DNA of 64,000 nt from Leeuwenhoekiella sp. Its GTDB lineage: Bacteria; Bacteroidota; Bacteroidia; Flavobacteriales; Flavobacteriaceae. The position numbers were made by a program, and so were the translations under genes. The stretch spans positions 124,001 through 188,000 of the forward strand of contig PAPI01000022.1 of NCBI GenBank assembly GCA_002708845.1. Reading direction: 5' to 3'. The notes below the pieces were generated by a model, which made no database searches, was not told the DNA's origin, and was given only the letters and a program-made list of their open reading frames with translations. Position 1 is the stretch's first letter. Every line of letters starts with the position of its first letter. Of the stretch, positions 63,930 to 64,000 are shown in pieces.

Positions 63930-64000
63930 ATGAGTGTGAATTTACTAAAATTAAAACGGTTAAACGGGCTGATGACCTCCGGACACGGTGTATTTAGCAT
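63930..64000 (+). CDS. Start of an unidentified gene, cut by the window edge
   Basis: An ATG behind a plausible promoter opens a frame that runs to the window end (about 23 residues, beginning MSVNLLKLKR). Nothing in it is diagnostic. In other flavobacteria gldB and gldC often lie beside nadE, but no lipoprotein signal is seen here, so gldB is only a guess. Confidence 0.35.
   Translation, partial: MSVNLLKLKRLNGLMTSGHGVFS

Noticed and set aside
1-64000. CRISPR array or restriction/abortive-infection cassette
   Set aside because: No regularly spaced repeats, no Cas-like proteins and no methyltransferase-type motifs were seen, including in the mobile element.

Overview
The window is a chromosomal segment of a member of the Flavobacteriaceae (Bacteroidota). 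The evidence is a SusC/SusD pair with a hybrid two-component regulator, a type IX secretion (T9SS) sorting domain, gldA, repeated TAnnTTTG promoter elements of the Bacteroidota type, weak or absent Shine-Dalgarno sites, and many TTG/GTG starts. No genus can be fixed from the sequence alone.

Layout. 1-6.7 kb is housekeeping: the end of anmK, a Glu/Leu/Phe/Val-type dehydrogenase, an NhaB-type antiporter, an ExbB-ExbD-TonB energy-transduction set and folC. At 6751-6825 lies tRNA-Val(UAC). Its 3' end is repeated exactly (15 bp) at 18268-18282, which delimits an integrated mobile element of about 11.5 kb. In order the element carries: integrase, an integrase remnant, a duplicated lipoprotein/secreted-hydrolase cargo, a mobilization module (relaxase, accessory proteins, palindromic oriT candidate), a replication module (TOPRIM primase, repeat-rich origin candidate, VapE-type ATPase), and an excisionase-like protein. 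It is best described as an integrative mobilizable element. 18.8-37.1 kb is a carbohydrate region: a serine hydrolase, a compact polysaccharide utilization locus (GH2, SusD, SusC, divergent hybrid two-component system), then an operon of a short-chain dehydrogenase, a GH63-like glucosidase, a VOC protein and a Na+/H+ antiporter. A structured small-RNA candidate with its own promoter and terminator sits at 37.5 kb. After an EEP-family phosphatase/nuclease and gldA, 39.9-44.0 kb is an aromatic amino acid operon (pheA, aminotransferase, tyrA, DAHP synthase-chorismate mutase). It is preceded by an unannotated 23-codon leader peptide, 11 codons of which are Phe/Tyr/Trp, followed by mutually exclusive antiterminator and terminator helices. 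44.6-64 kb is housekeeping again: rsgA, dtd, three DUF3857/transglutaminase-like paralogs, a MazG-like protein, aroA, queA, rlmN, a polyprenyl synthase, an ECF sigma factor with a probable anti-sigma partner, an outer-membrane barrel, dnaG, a LuxR-type regulator with an atypical receiver, and nadE.

The observations most worth following are the Phe/Tyr attenuator, the exactly bounded tRNA-Val element with its conserved-ends/variable-core lipoprotein pair beside an intact and a truncated secreted hydrolase, the oriT and iteron-like sites, the small-RNA candidate, the degenerate transglutaminase paralogs, and the receiver with Asp replaced by Glu. All calls come from reading the sequence; no database search was run.
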